Assembly (NCBI RefSeq): GCF_000348785.1
Contig: NC_020520.1
Coordinates: forward strand, 1,860,001-1,924,000
Direction: 5' to 3'
Length of the DNA: 64,000 nucleotides
Source: Ilumatobacter coccineus YM16-304
Lineage (GTDB): Bacteria; Actinomycetota; Acidimicrobiia; Acidimicrobiales; Ilumatobacteraceae
Shown here: piece after piece, positions 1-7,778 of the stretch
Layout of the letters: each line of letters begins with the position of its first letter
Numbering within the stretch: position 1 is the stretch's first letter
Position numbers and translations under genes: made by a program
Notes under the pieces: generated by a model
What the model saw: only the letters and a program-made list of their open reading frames with translations
Told to the model about the DNA's origin: nothing
Database searches by the model: none

Positions 1-566
1 GTGTCGGTTCCGCCCGCAGGCCCGGCAGGTCCGGCAGGTCCTTGTGGACCAGGGGCACCGATGCTCGATGACGGTTGGTAGAAGCCGTTGACGTCGATCA
101 CGACGTTCACGGTGCCGAACGCGTTGAACACGTTGAACGACCCGTCAGGCGCCAACGGGATGTTCGCTGCGTTCGGAGTCGGAGCCTGACCGGCCACGAA
201 GTTCAGGTTGGCCGTCCCCGGATTGTCGACGTCGCCGGGGAACAGGGTGAGAAACCCGCGTGCAGTCGGGTTCACCGCGACCGTGTTCGTCGCGATCGCT
301 GTCGCCGACGAGGGGATCTCACACGGTGAGTCTGCATCGCTGCCGTCGTGGGCGTTGAACGTGGCCACTTCGTCGCCGCCGATCGGCTCATCGCGCGAAC
401 CGGTGTTGAGCGCCGGATCGGAGCGCGTGTCGATCAGACGACATGGGGTGATCGACACGAACACCGACTCGGCCGACTCGCCCGCGCCCGACACCAACTG
501 TGTCCCGATCAATGTGCCCGCCACCGCGACACCACCAGCAACCAACAACCCCATCAATCTGCTCAT
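1..566 (-). CDS. Secreted collagen-like surface protein, N-terminal part (runs off window edge)
   Basis: The reading frame is open from an ATG at 566 to the window edge, giving at least 188 codons. It begins with a signal peptide or membrane anchor (MSRLMGLLVAGG...). A domain of about 130 residues follows, starting around PCRLIDTR and ending around VIDVNGFYQP. A short G-P-x collagen-like stretch comes next. The same domain order, with near-identical sequence, heads the complete gene at 1037-2740, so the two are recent paralogues. Secretion or cell-surface location is inferred from the signal peptide; function is unknown. The missing C-terminus may or may not carry the propeller repeats of its paralogue. 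Confidence 0.85.
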   Translation of the reverse strand, partial: MSRLMGLLVAGGVAVAGTLIGTQLVSGAGESAESVFVSITPCRLIDTRSDPALNTGSRDEPIGGDEVATFNAHDGSDADSPCEIPSSATAIATNTVAVNPTARGFLTLFPGDVDNPGTANLNFVAGQAPTPNAANIPLAPDGSFNVFNAFGTVNVVIDVNGFYQPSSSIGAPGPQGPAGPAGPAGGTD

Positions 567-643
567 GCGAAAACTCTGCCACAATCCGGCCACCTCGGAT
601 TGCACGCCGGCGCGAGCGGCGCCGCCGCGGATAGGTTGCCGCC

Positions 644-1012
644 ATGAAGAAGCCTGAAGTCACCATTCCCGACGAGACCCCGACCGGAGAGCTGGTCATC
701 GAAGACCTCACGGTCGGCGACGGCAACGAAGCCACGTCGGGTGCCAACGTGACCGTTCACTACGTGGGCGTTTCGTGGTCGACGGGCAAGCAGTTCGACG
801 CGTCGTGGGATCGCCTCGAGCCGTTCCGCTTCGGCCTCGGTCAGGGCCAGGTCATCCAGGGCTGGGACGAAGGCGTGCAGGGCATGAAGATCGGCGGCCG
901 CCGCCGCCTCACCATCCCGCCGCACATGGGTTACGGCGCCCAGGGCGCCGGCGGTGTGATCGCCCCGAACGAGACGCTCGTCTTCGTGGTCGATCTCCTC
1001 GAAGTCACCTGA
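644..1012 (+). CDS. FKBP-type peptidyl-prolyl cis-trans isomerase
   Basis: A single-domain FKBP of 122 residues. Family hallmarks visible are VTVHYVGV, the FRFGLGQGQVIQGWDEG segment and the C-terminal VFVVDLLEV strand. The protein has no signal peptide, so it is probably a cytoplasmic folding catalyst that isomerises X-Pro bonds. It stands alone on the plus strand between two leftward paralogous surface-protein genes and diverges from the first of them across about 77 bp. The start ATG at 644 gives the usual short N-terminal extension before the domain. The family call is secure; the client proteins are unknown. Confidence 0.95.
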   Translation: MKKPEVTIPDETPTGELVIEDLTVGDGNEATSGANVTVHYVGVSWSTGKQFDASWDRLEPFRFGLGQGQVIQGWDEGVQGMKIGGRRRLTIPPHMGYGAQGAGGVIAPNETLVFVVDLLEVT

Positions 1013-1020
1013 CCGAGCTG

Positions 1021-1033
1021 ACCGGAGTCCGGT
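1021..1033. terminator. Short inverted repeat between convergent genes
   Basis: ACCGG-AGT-CCGGT is a five-base-pair hairpin lying in the 24-bp gap between the convergent FKBP and surface-protein genes. It has no T-tract and the stem is short, so its role as a terminator is only a guess from position. Confidence 0.25.
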
Positions 1034-1036
1034 GTC

Positions 1037-2740
1037 TCAGCGGCTGCGACCGGCGTAGTTCTCGCAGGTCGCGTTCCCGCAGACCGCCACCTTCAGATCG
1101 CTGTTCGAGTCGTCGTTCTGGGCGATGACGGGTTTGGTGTCGACGCCGATGGCGATCGACGTGTAGAAGCCGACATCGCCGGTGGTGTCGAGTGGGGTGA
1201 TCGTCGCTGCGGTGCAGGCAGGGTTCGTGCATGCGGCCACCTTCAGATCGCGGTTTGAGAAGTCGAAGTAGCTGATGATCGGGTTGCCGTCCACACCGAC
1301 GGTGATCGACGTGAAATACCCGACGTTGCCGGTGGTGTCGAGTGGCGTGATCGTCGCAGCGCTGCAAGTGGTGTCGGTGCAGGCCGCCACCTTCAAATCA
1401 AACTTGCTGGCGTCCTGGTAGCTGATGATCGGGTTGCCGTTCGCCCCGATGGTGATCGATGTGTACTGACCGACGTCGCCGGTGGTGTCGAGTGGTGTGA
1501 TGGTTGCTGCGGTGCAGGTGGGGGTGGTGCAGGCCGCGACCTTCAGGTCATCGTTGGTGTCGTCGTAGTAGCTGATGATCGGGTTGCCGTTCGCCCCGAT
1601 CGTGACCGACGTGTACCGGCCGACGTCGCCGCCGGTGTCGAGTGGTGTGATCGTCGCCGCTGCGCAGGTCGGGTTGGTGCAGGCCGCGACCTTCAGGTCA
1701 TCGTTGGTGTCGTCGTAGTAGCTGATGATCGGGTTGCCGTTCGCCCCGATCGTGACCGACGTGTACCGGCCGACGTCGCCGCCGGTGTCGAGTGGTGTGA
1801 TCGTCGCCGCTGCGCAGGTCGGGTTGGTGCAGGCCGCGACCTTCAGGTCATCGTTGGTGTCGTCCTGGTAGCTGATGATCGGGTTGTTGTTCGTGCCGAT
1901 GGTGATCGATGTGTACTCACCGACGTCCCCGGTCGTGTCGAGTGGGGTGATGGTGGCTGCGGTGCAGGCTGGGTTGGTGCAGGCCGCGACCTTGAGGTCA
2001 TCGTTGGTGGCGTCGTGGTAGCTGATGATCGGGTTGCCGTTCGCTCCGATCGCGGTCGACGTATGCGAGCCGACGATTCCAGCAGTGTCGACGCCGCTGA
2101 CACTGTGGCCGGTGTCGAGCCCACCCGCAGGCCCCACTGGTCCCACAGGCCCCACTGGTCCCGCAGGTCCAGTGGGGCCCTGCGGGCCTGTGGATCCCGC
2201 CGGGCCGGCGGGTCCTTGTGGGCCGGTGGCTCCGATGCTCGTTGATGGTTGGTAGTAGCCGTTGACGTCGATGACGACGTTCACGGTGCCGAACGCGTTG
2301 AACACGTTGAACGACCCATCGGCCGCCAGCGGGATGTTGGCTGCGTTCGGAGTCGGAGCCTGACCGGCCACGAAGTTCAGGTTCGCGGTCCCAGGGTTGG
2401 CGACGTCGCCGGGGAACAGTGTGAGGAATCCCCGTGCTGTGGGGTTCACCGCGACCGTGTTCGTCGCGATGGCGGTCGCCGAGGCCGGGATCTCGCACGC
2501 CGAGTCGGCATCGGAGCCGTCGTGGGCGTTGAACGTGGCCACTTCGTCTTCGCCGATCGGCACATCGCGCGGCCCGGTGTTCAACCCTGGGTCGGAACGC
2601 GTGTCGACCAGACGGCACGGCGTGACCGATATGAACACCGACTCGGCTGACTCACCTGCCCCTGACACCCACTGTGTCCCGATCAACGTGCCTGCCACGC
2701 CGACACAACCAGCCACCAACAATCCCGTGAACCTTCTCAT
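1037..2740 (-). CDS. Secreted protein with collagen-like stalk and seven 50-residue propeller-type repeats
   Basis: A 567-residue protein with these parts in order. Residues 1-30 are a signal peptide or anchor. Residues 38-165 form a domain starting PCRLVDTR and ending [11 protein letters not shown], a type I associate with cell-surface proteins of Acidimicrobiia. Residues 170-207 are collagen-like G-P-x repeats. Residues 211-560 hold seven repeats of about 50 residues with the pattern VGxYTSxTIG..NPIISYxD....LKVAAC...C..ATITPLDT. Seven such units suggest a seven-bladed beta-propeller closed at the surface end of a stalk. Each unit carries two cysteines that could form a disulphide. Binding partner and function are unknown. 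Confidence 0.85.
   Translation of the reverse strand: MRRFTGLLVAGCVGVAGTLIGTQWVSGAGESAESVFISVTPCRLVDTRSDPGLNTGPRDVPIGEDEVATFNAHDGSDADSACEIPASATAIATNTVAVNPTARGFLTLFPGDVANPGTANLNFVAGQAPTPNAANIPLAADGSFNVFNAFGTVNVVIDVNGYYQPSTSIGATGPQGPAGPAGSTGPQGPTGPAGPVGPVGPVGPAGGLDTGHSVSGVDTAGIVGSHTSTAIGANGNPIISYHDATNDDLKVAACTNPACTAATITPLDTTGDVGEYTSITIGTNNNPIISYQDDTNDDLKVAACTNPTCAAATITPLDTGGDVGRYTSVTIGANGNPIISYYDDTNDDLKVAACTNPTCAAATITPLDTGGDVGRYTSVTIGANGNPIISYYDDTNDDLKVAACTTPTCTAATITPLDTTGDVGQYTSITIGANGNPIISYQDASKFDLKVAACTDTTCSAATITPLDTTGNVGYFTSITVGVDGNPIISYFDFSNRDLKVAACTNPACTAATITPLDTTGDVGFYTSIAIGVDTKPVIAQNDDSNSDLKVAVCGNATCENYAGRSR
1531..1830 (-). repeat. Exact 150-bp tandem duplication inside the propeller gene
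   Basis: Bases 1531-1680 and 1681-1830 are identical over all 150 positions by direct comparison. Flanking units of the same period (50 codons) are diverged. The duplication encodes one whole repeat of the propeller-type array, so a blade was copied recently or the copies are kept identical by recombination. The array as a whole spans roughly 1060-2110. Confidence 0.9.
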
Positions 2741-2797
2741 CCCAAAACACTGCCACAGCCCCCTACCCCGACATCTCGACGGGCCGGCCGGGTGCTC

Positions 2798-4018
2798 TCA
2801 GGCGGGTGGGAAGGGCAGCGGTGCTCGAGTCGGTGGGGTGAGGCCGACCAGGGGTGGTCGCAGCGTCTGCGACGTGCCGTGTGGTGAGTTGAGGTTGAAG
2901 TGTCCGCCCCCGAGGGGCTCGATACTCCATTGCTGTTCGTGGAGGAGTTGGTGGTGGAACCAGCAGAGCAGCACGAGGTTGTCGGGTTTGGTGTCGCCGC
3001 CGTCGAGCCAGTGTTGGGCGTGGTGGGCGTCGCATGAGCCGGCGGGGATGGAGCAGCCGGGCCACCGGCATCCGTGGTCACGGATGAGCAGCGTGTCGAA
3101 CAGTGGGTCGGTGACGACTCGGTGGGAGCGTCCGTAGTCGATGACGGTGCCCAAGGGGTTGGTGATGTAGCGGTGGACGTTGCAGTCGCATGCCATCCGC
3201 CGGATCGTTTCGGCTGGTACGACGGTCGTATCCAGGTCGGTGTCGATCACGCCGCCACCCGTCGCGTTGTCGAGGTCGTCGTACGCGATTGTCGCGATCA
3301 CCTTCGGCTTGCGTCGCTTCTTGCCAGGCGCCACGTCGAGGTTGGCCAGTGTGATGCGCGCCATTTCAGTGAGGGCGTCGGCCCGGCGTTGGCTGGCGGT
3401 GCGGGTCTCACCGTCGGCTGGTTGTGACAGCGCGCGGATGGCTTCGCGAACCAAGGCGAGTGCTTCGGGGTCGAGGGTGCCGTCGAGGCGTCCCATCCCG
3501 TCGAGCAGGCTCGACAGGTGCAGGGCTCGTGAGTCGAACTGTTCTTGGCTGGTGCGTTCTTCGCGGTGGGGGTCGGCGCGCATGCGCCAGGTGTCGAGCA
3601 CGAAGCGGAAGTCTTTGTGGGGCAGGTCGACCGCCCACGATCGCAGCATCGCCTCGTCGCGTTCGAAGATGTCGGCGACGTCGAGGGTCCAGGCGTCGGC
3701 CAACGAACGCAGGTTGGTTTCGGGGATGTGTCCGGCTGCGAACGCGGCCTTGATGAGTGGCATGTGTTGGATGCGTTCAGCCAACTGCAGGGTGACTTTG
3801 CAGTGGCCGATGCCTTCGCCGGTGGTCTGGTAGAGCCAGTCGGTCGCCGAGCGGTAGCCGAGCGTGTAGAACTCGCCCCGCTGGACGATGGCGTGGACTT
3901 CGTCGAGTTGCTCGGCGCGCTGGCGACGCATCCCACGCGTGGCGGCGGTGACCGCGGGTGTGGGGTCGGCGAGCCGGTCGAGTTCCTCCACACACTCGGC
4001 GATCGACAAGGTCTGCAT
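2798..4018 (-). CDS. DUF222 / 13E12-type HNH endonuclease domain protein
   Basis: A 406-residue protein with the two-part structure of the actinobacterial DUF222 (13E12 repeat) family. A helical DUF222 region covers about residues 1-260. A C-terminal HNH nuclease domain shows CRWPGC, DAHHAQHW, DNLVLLC and FHHQLLHE, which supply the zinc cysteines and the catalytic His-Asn-His set. Such genes occur in many copies in actinobacterial genomes and are thought to be mobile or selfish, but their target is not established. The gene is single, with no partner overlapping it. A second relative lies at 46380-47627. Confidence 0.9.
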   Translation of the reverse strand: MQTLSIAECVEELDRLADPTPAVTAATRGMRRQRAEQLDEVHAIVQRGEFYTLGYRSATDWLYQTTGEGIGHCKVTLQLAERIQHMPLIKAAFAAGHIPETNLRSLADAWTLDVADIFERDEAMLRSWAVDLPHKDFRFVLDTWRMRADPHREERTSQEQFDSRALHLSSLLDGMGRLDGTLDPEALALVREAIRALSQPADGETRTASQRRADALTEMARITLANLDVAPGKKRRKPKVIATIAYDDLDNATGGGVIDTDLDTTVVPAETIRRMACDCNVHRYITNPLGTVIDYGRSHRVVTDPLFDTLLIRDHGCRWPGCSIPAGSCDAHHAQHWLDGGDTKPDNLVLLCWFHHQLLHEQQWSIEPLGGGHFNLNSPHGTSQTLRPPLVGLTPPTRAPLPFPPA

Positions 4019-4161
4019 ACGAACAAGTGTACGACAGGGGTGTCTCAGAGTTGGGGCAACGCGCCAGGAGTCCGAGTGTTTCGGCGCCGACGATCGAGCG
4101 TCGGTGGTTTCCGTGTCATGGGCCTTGACCTCGACTCGGGTCGAGGTTGTTGACTCGGCGT

Positions 4162-4614
4162 ATGCGTTCGATTCTTCCTCCCATCCTCGTGCTGATCCTG
4201 ATCATCGTTGCGATTGTCATCGGGTTGCTGGCGCCAGTGGTCAGCTTGATCGACGGGTGGTGGCGCCTCGTGGGGTTGGGGCCGATCTTGGGCGGGGCGG
4301 CGCTGACCTGGCGCAGTTCGGCACTGTTCGAAGCGCTCCGGACGAACATCCACACGTTCCGCGACCCCGACGTCCTCGTCGTGGATGGACCGTTCGCGTG
4401 GTCGCGCAATCCGATGTACCTCGGGTTCGCCACGCTGCTCGCCGGCGTCGCGATCGCGGTCGGGTCGCTCTCGGCCTGGATCGCGCCGGTCGCGTTCGTG
4501 ACGGCTGCAGGTCGCTGGTACATCCCGTACGAAGAAGCGAGAATGGTCGCTCACTTCGGAGACGACTATCGCATGTACCAACAGCACTGCCGCCGATGGA
4601 TCGGGCGGTCATGA
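4162..4614 (+). CDS. Isoprenylcysteine carboxyl methyltransferase-like membrane protein
   Basis: About 150 residues with an N-terminal transmembrane segment (ILPPILVLILIIVAIVIGLL) and two or three more hydrophobic spans. The ICMT/PEMT-type C-terminal motif appears as VDGPFAWSRNPMYLG followed by EEARMVAHFGDDYRMYQQHCRRWI. Family members use S-adenosylmethionine to methylate small or lipid substrates at the membrane; the substrate here is unknown. I prefer the ATG at 4162; an in-frame TTG at 4147 would add five residues. The stop overlaps the next start (ATGA), so it is probably co-translated with the MerR regulator. Confidence 0.8.
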   Translation: MRSILPPILVLILIIVAIVIGLLAPVVSLIDGWWRLVGLGPILGGAALTWRSSALFEALRTNIHTFRDPDVLVVDGPFAWSRNPMYLGFATLLAGVAIAVGSLSAWIAPVAFVTAAGRWYIPYEEARMVAHFGDDYRMYQQHCRRWIGRS

Positions 4615-5096
4615 CCGAACTCATCGACATCGGCGATGTCATCGCACGATCGGGCCTGCCGGCCACCACGCTGCACGTGTGGGAGCGGCGCGGTCTGATC
4701 GCCGTCGCCGGCCGTCGCGGGATCCGCCGGCAGTACCCAGCCGACATCCTCGATCGTCTTGCGACCATCGTCGTGCTCAAGGGCGCAGGTTTTCGGCTCG
4801 ACGAGATCGCGGCGCTCCTCGCGCCGGATGCGTTCGATGACGGCAAGCACCGTCTCGAGGCGAAGATCCTGGAATTGCAAGCGACGAGAACGCGGTTGGA
4901 CCGAGCCATCGACGGTCTCACTCATGCGCTCGAGTGTCCGAACCCGGTCCCGCTCGATTGTCCAGGCTTCCAACAACACGTTGCCGATGCACTGCCGGTC
5001 AGCCGCAACGGGGAACGCGACGCTGCTCCGTCGGGATCGGCAGACGACTCGCTCGGCTACTCGGAGATGAGTCGTTCGGCGATGTTCGAGAAGTAG
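4611..5096 (+). CDS. MerR-family transcriptional regulator
   Basis: A protein of 161 residues that opens with a MerR winged-helix region (DIGDVIARSGLPATTLHVWERRGLI, then RQYPADILDRLATIVVLKGAGFRLDEIAALL). A coiled-coil-like segment follows (KHRLEAKILELQATRTRLDRAI). A cysteine pair (C-PNPVPLD-C) sits at about residues 108-116 and could be a metal- or redox-sensing site as in other MerR proteins; that is inference. The ATG at 4611 overlaps the upstream methyltransferase-like gene by 4 nt, suggesting the regulator controls that gene. Its 3' end overlaps the convergent gene at 5057 by 40 bp. Confidence 0.85.
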   Translation: MTELIDIGDVIARSGLPATTLHVWERRGLIAVAGRRGIRRQYPADILDRLATIVVLKGAGFRLDEIAALLAPDAFDDGKHRLEAKILELQATRTRLDRAIDGLTHALECPNPVPLDCPGFQQHVADALPVSRNGERDAAPSGSADDSLGYSEMSRSAMFEK

Positions 5097-5920
5097 TCGA
5101 GGTGCGCCTCGATCGAGTCGAGGCCCTGGCCCATCGACACCGATGCGAAGTGGGTTCCTCCAGCCTCGCGCCAGCGTTCGGCGGCGTCGGCTGCGTTCTG
5201 TGGATCGCCGGCCCGGAGACCGACCCACTCGTGGCCGTAGTCGGTCATGTCGCGACCGTTCTCGGCCGCTCGCGCCACCACGTCGTCTTTGGCGCGGAAC
5301 ACGCGCCCCTCGTCGCCCGCGTACATGAATCCGTCGCCGAGTTCGGCGCCGCGGCGGAACGCGGCCGGGCTGAACCCGCCGATCCAGATCGGGATCTGTC
5401 GCTTCGGTTTCGGAATCAACGTGCCCCGATCCATGGCGTCGAACTCGCCGGTCCAGTCGACGAGATCCTCCGACCACAGTGTGCGGAGGTACTCGATCTG
5501 TTCGTCCGCCCGCCGACCGCGGGTCGAGAAGTCCTGGCCGAGCGCGTCGTACTCGACGTAGTTCCAGCCGACACCGACACCCATCCGGAACCGCTCGCCC
5601 GACAACAGATCGAGATCGGCTGCCTGCTTGGCGACGAGCACCGTCTGGCGCTGCGGGAGGATGAGGACGCCGCTGGCGAACTCGATGCGCTCGGTCATGC
5701 CGGCGAGGTAGGCGAACATCACGAACGGGTCGTGGAAGGGATCGTGCTCGGTGTACGGCCCCCACAGCTTCGGTTCGCGGTCGGCGTGAACGGCGCCGAC
5801 GACGTGGTCGTAGGCGAGGAGGTAGTCGAAACCGAGTTCTTCGGTCGCCAGACCGATCTGGCGGACTGCGTCGGGGTCGCCACCCAGTTCGGTCTGCGGG
5901 TAGACGACGCCGTACTTCAT
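5057..5920 (-). CDS. LLM-class (luciferase-like) F420-dependent oxidoreductase
   Basis: A 287-residue TIM-barrel protein of the bacterial luciferase-like family. It begins MKYGVVYPQTELGG, with later motifs RIEFASGVLILPQR, GERFRMGVGVGWN and PIWIGGFSPAAFRRG. In actinobacteria this subfamily mostly uses coenzyme F420, less often FMN, to oxidise or reduce small organic substrates. The start at 5920 overlaps the stop of the upstream nitroreductase gene (ATGA), so the two flavin or deazaflavin enzymes are likely translated together. The gene overlaps the convergent MerR gene by 40 bp. Substrate unknown. Confidence 0.9.
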   Translation of the reverse strand: MKYGVVYPQTELGGDPDAVRQIGLATEELGFDYLLAYDHVVGAVHADREPKLWGPYTEHDPFHDPFVMFAYLAGMTERIEFASGVLILPQRQTVLVAKQAADLDLLSGERFRMGVGVGWNYVEYDALGQDFSTRGRRADEQIEYLRTLWSEDLVDWTGEFDAMDRGTLIPKPKRQIPIWIGGFSPAAFRRGAELGDGFMYAGDEGRVFRAKDDVVARAAENGRDMTDYGHEWVGLRAGDPQNAADAAERWREAGGTHFASVSMGQGLDSIEAHLDYFSNIAERLISE

Positions 5921-6573
5921 GATTCGATCTCGCTGTTCTTCCAGGCGTTCCAGTACGTGACCTGTTCGGCCGGCTTGCGGTTGGCGAGCTTGAAGTCGTC
6001 GCCGGTGTAGTAGGCCGTCGGGATGCACGCGAGTTGCGTCACCGTGTCGGGGATGCCGAGCGCTTCGCCGACTTCGTTGGCGTACGGCAGGTGCAGCGTG
6101 GTCCACGCCGTGCCGAGCCCGCGCGACCGGGCCGCCAGGCAGTAGCTCCACACGGCGGGAATCACCGACCCCCACCAGCCCTGCTGAACGTCACCGGCGT
6201 CGGCGGGCGAGCCGAGAGCACACGGAATCGCCAGGACCGGGACGTCGGCGAGGACCTCGGCCAGGTGCGTGCTCGAGTCGATGATCGGATCGGACGACGC
6301 GGCGTTGCCGGCCTTCGCCACAGCGGCCCGCTGCTTCTCGATGTACGGGGCGTACGAGCGCTGATAGGCGTCGGCGATGACCGCCTTCTTGTCGGGATCG
6401 TCGACGATCACCCAGCGCCACTTCTGGTAGTTGCCGCCCGCCGGGGCCTGCGTCGAGATGCGCACGCAGTCGAGCACCAGCTCTCTCGGCACCTCTCGGG
6501 TGAGGTCGAGACGCTTGCGAACAGCGCGCGTCGTCGAGAGCAGATGATCGGTCTGATCGAGGTCGAAATCCAT
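5917..6573 (-). CDS. Nitroreductase-family FMN oxidoreductase
   Basis: About 218 residues of the FMN-dependent nitroreductase fold. Visible motifs are TTRAVRKRLDLTREVP at the N-terminus, APAGGNYQKWRWVIVDD for FMN phosphate binding, and RGLGTAWTTLHLPYANEVGEALGIP. Members transfer hydride from NAD(P)H to nitro groups, quinones or enones. I chose the ATG at 6573, where the family's usual N-terminus starts; a GTG at 6633 would add 20 residues without a clear ribosome site. It is coupled by an ATGA overlap to the LLM-class gene, so they may act in one pathway. Confidence 0.9.
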   Translation of the reverse strand: MDFDLDQTDHLLSTTRAVRKRLDLTREVPRELVLDCVRISTQAPAGGNYQKWRWVIVDDPDKKAVIADAYQRSYAPYIEKQRAAVAKAGNAASSDPIIDSSTHLAEVLADVPVLAIPCALGSPADAGDVQQGWWGSVIPAVWSYCLAARSRGLGTAWTTLHLPYANEVGEALGIPDTVTQLACIPTAYYTGDDFKLANRKPAEQVTYWNAWKNSEIES

Positions 6574-6695
6574 CTCGTCAGACTGCCGTAGCGGCCACGC
6601 GTCGATCGAAGCGGGAACGACCGATTCGGTCACAGCACGCCAGTTCGGTCACGGCGCGCCGGCGTCGGCGCCGCCGGGCAGGGGAGCGGAAGTGA

Positions 6696-7205
6696 TCAGG
6701 AGTCGGGGGTGTGGACCCGAGCGGAGTACTCGACCGATTCGCGGAGGAACGCGGCGATGACCTCGTCGACCGTCGCTCCCGCAGCGAGTTCGTGCACCTC
6801 GGCCGCGTCGGCTCGATCATCCTCGGCGGAGGGAGTGCTGATCTTGCTCGCCAGTTCGTCGATGCTGTCGGCGAGCACGTAGGCAGACGCCCCACTCCGC
6901 AGGATCCGCTTGACCGGCCCGCCCAACTCCACGCCGAACTCCCAGTCGTCGAGTTCGACCACCACCACCCGTGCGCCGTCGTACTTGTCGCTGAGCGCAC
7001 CGATCAGTTGCGGGCTGCACGACGGCGTGAGGACGAGATCGACGTGGTCGACCGGATCGCGTACATCGACCACACGCGCATCGAGGAGCTCGGCGAGACG
7101 TTGCCGTGCTGCCTTCTTCAAGGGGAGTGCGGTGACGATGGTGCGGCGCTCGGCGACGACCTCGACCTCGGCCGGCATGTCGGGGCGACGGGGTTCGATG
7201 CTCAC
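6696..7205 (-). CDS. Conserved hypothetical protein
   Basis: A predicted soluble protein of 169 residues that I do not recognise. It alternates strands and helices (TIVTALPLKKAARQRLAELL; ARVVVVELDDWEFGVELG; ILRSGASAYVLADSIDELASKI) and ends in an acidic helical tail. I see no cofactor motif, signal peptide or membrane span. It lies 91 bp downstream of the VOC gene and on the same strand as the acyl-CoA mutase subunit, so it may belong to that operon. It lacks the DxHxxG signature, so it is not the missing B12-binding subunit. Confidence 0.6.
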   Translation of the reverse strand: MSIEPRRPDMPAEVEVVAERRTIVTALPLKKAARQRLAELLDARVVDVRDPVDHVDLVLTPSCSPQLIGALSDKYDGARVVVVELDDWEFGVELGGPVKRILRSGASAYVLADSIDELASKISTPSAEDDRADAAEVHELAAGATVDEVIAAFLRESVEYSARVHTPDS

Positions 7206-7296
7206 GCTCGGGCCTCCATGTCCAGACGGTAGTTGTCGTCGCGAACGATGTGTCGGCGGCCGAGGATGCCGAGGGGCAGTTCGGTGTCAGTCGGTG

Positions 7297-7776
7297 TCAG
7301 TCGGCCACGGCGGCGAGCCCGTCGGCCCACCACTGTTCGAAGTGGGGGAGCACGGCGGCGTCGACCAACTCGACGATCATGCCGCTCGGCGGAACCACGT
7401 AGGCGAACACGCCGAAGCCGTCGTCGGGAGCCGTCTGCGACGCTGCGCAGGTCCACCCGTTGCGGAGCGCTTCCTCGGCTTCGGCCGCCACGTCATCGAC
7501 CCACACACCGATGTGGTGAACGCCGGGTTGTTCGCGCCCGTCCCACACCGATCCGGGCTCGCCTTCGAGGAGTTCGAGGTGCTGCGGACCCTCGCAGGAG
7601 TACGTGTAGGTGAGCGGCACGGTGTGCAGGCCGCGCTCGGGGGTCCAGACCTGCTGGTCGTTCTGGCGCACCTCGGCCCACGTGAGGCCGAGCTGTGCGC
7701 CGAGTTCGTCCATCGCCGGACGCAGCGATGGCACGCGCACGCCCGTGTGGTAGATCCGCTGGTAGTCGATGGCCAT
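7297..7776 (-). CDS. VOC (glyoxalase/epimerase-fold) protein
   Basis: A 159-residue vicinal-oxygen-chelate protein. The candidate metal ligands are a histidine in IYHTGVRV (residue 10), a histidine in VHHIGVWV and a glutamate in MIVELVD, giving the usual two-His plus Glu set. Methylmalonyl-CoA epimerase belongs to this fold. The gene begins 3 bp after the stop of an acyl-CoA mutase large subunit, so an epimerase or other step on a branched acyl-CoA is a reasonable inference. The sequence is not a textbook epimerase and another CoA-ester or ring-cleavage role is possible. Confidence 0.8.
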   Translation of the reverse strand: MAIDYQRIYHTGVRVPSLRPAMDELGAQLGLTWAEVRQNDQQVWTPERGLHTVPLTYTYSCEGPQHLELLEGEPGSVWDGREQPGVHHIGVWVDDVAAEAEEALRNGWTCAASQTAPDDGFGVFAYVVPPSGMIVELVDAAVLPHFEQWWADGLAAVAD

Positions 7777-7778
7777 GG

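Noticed and set aside
2798-4018. Mobile element such as an intron-encoded or insertion-sequence endonuclease
   Set aside because: The HNH domain is present, but no terminal repeats, intron structure or target duplication is visible around it.
7202-7300. Short minus-strand frame ending in LGRRHIVRDDNYRLDMEARA with an ATGA overlap to the hypothetical gene at 6696-7205
   Set aside because: No ATG, GTG or TTG start is available before the frame runs into shadow sequence of the VOC gene. It might be a gene remnant, but I cannot support it as a gene.
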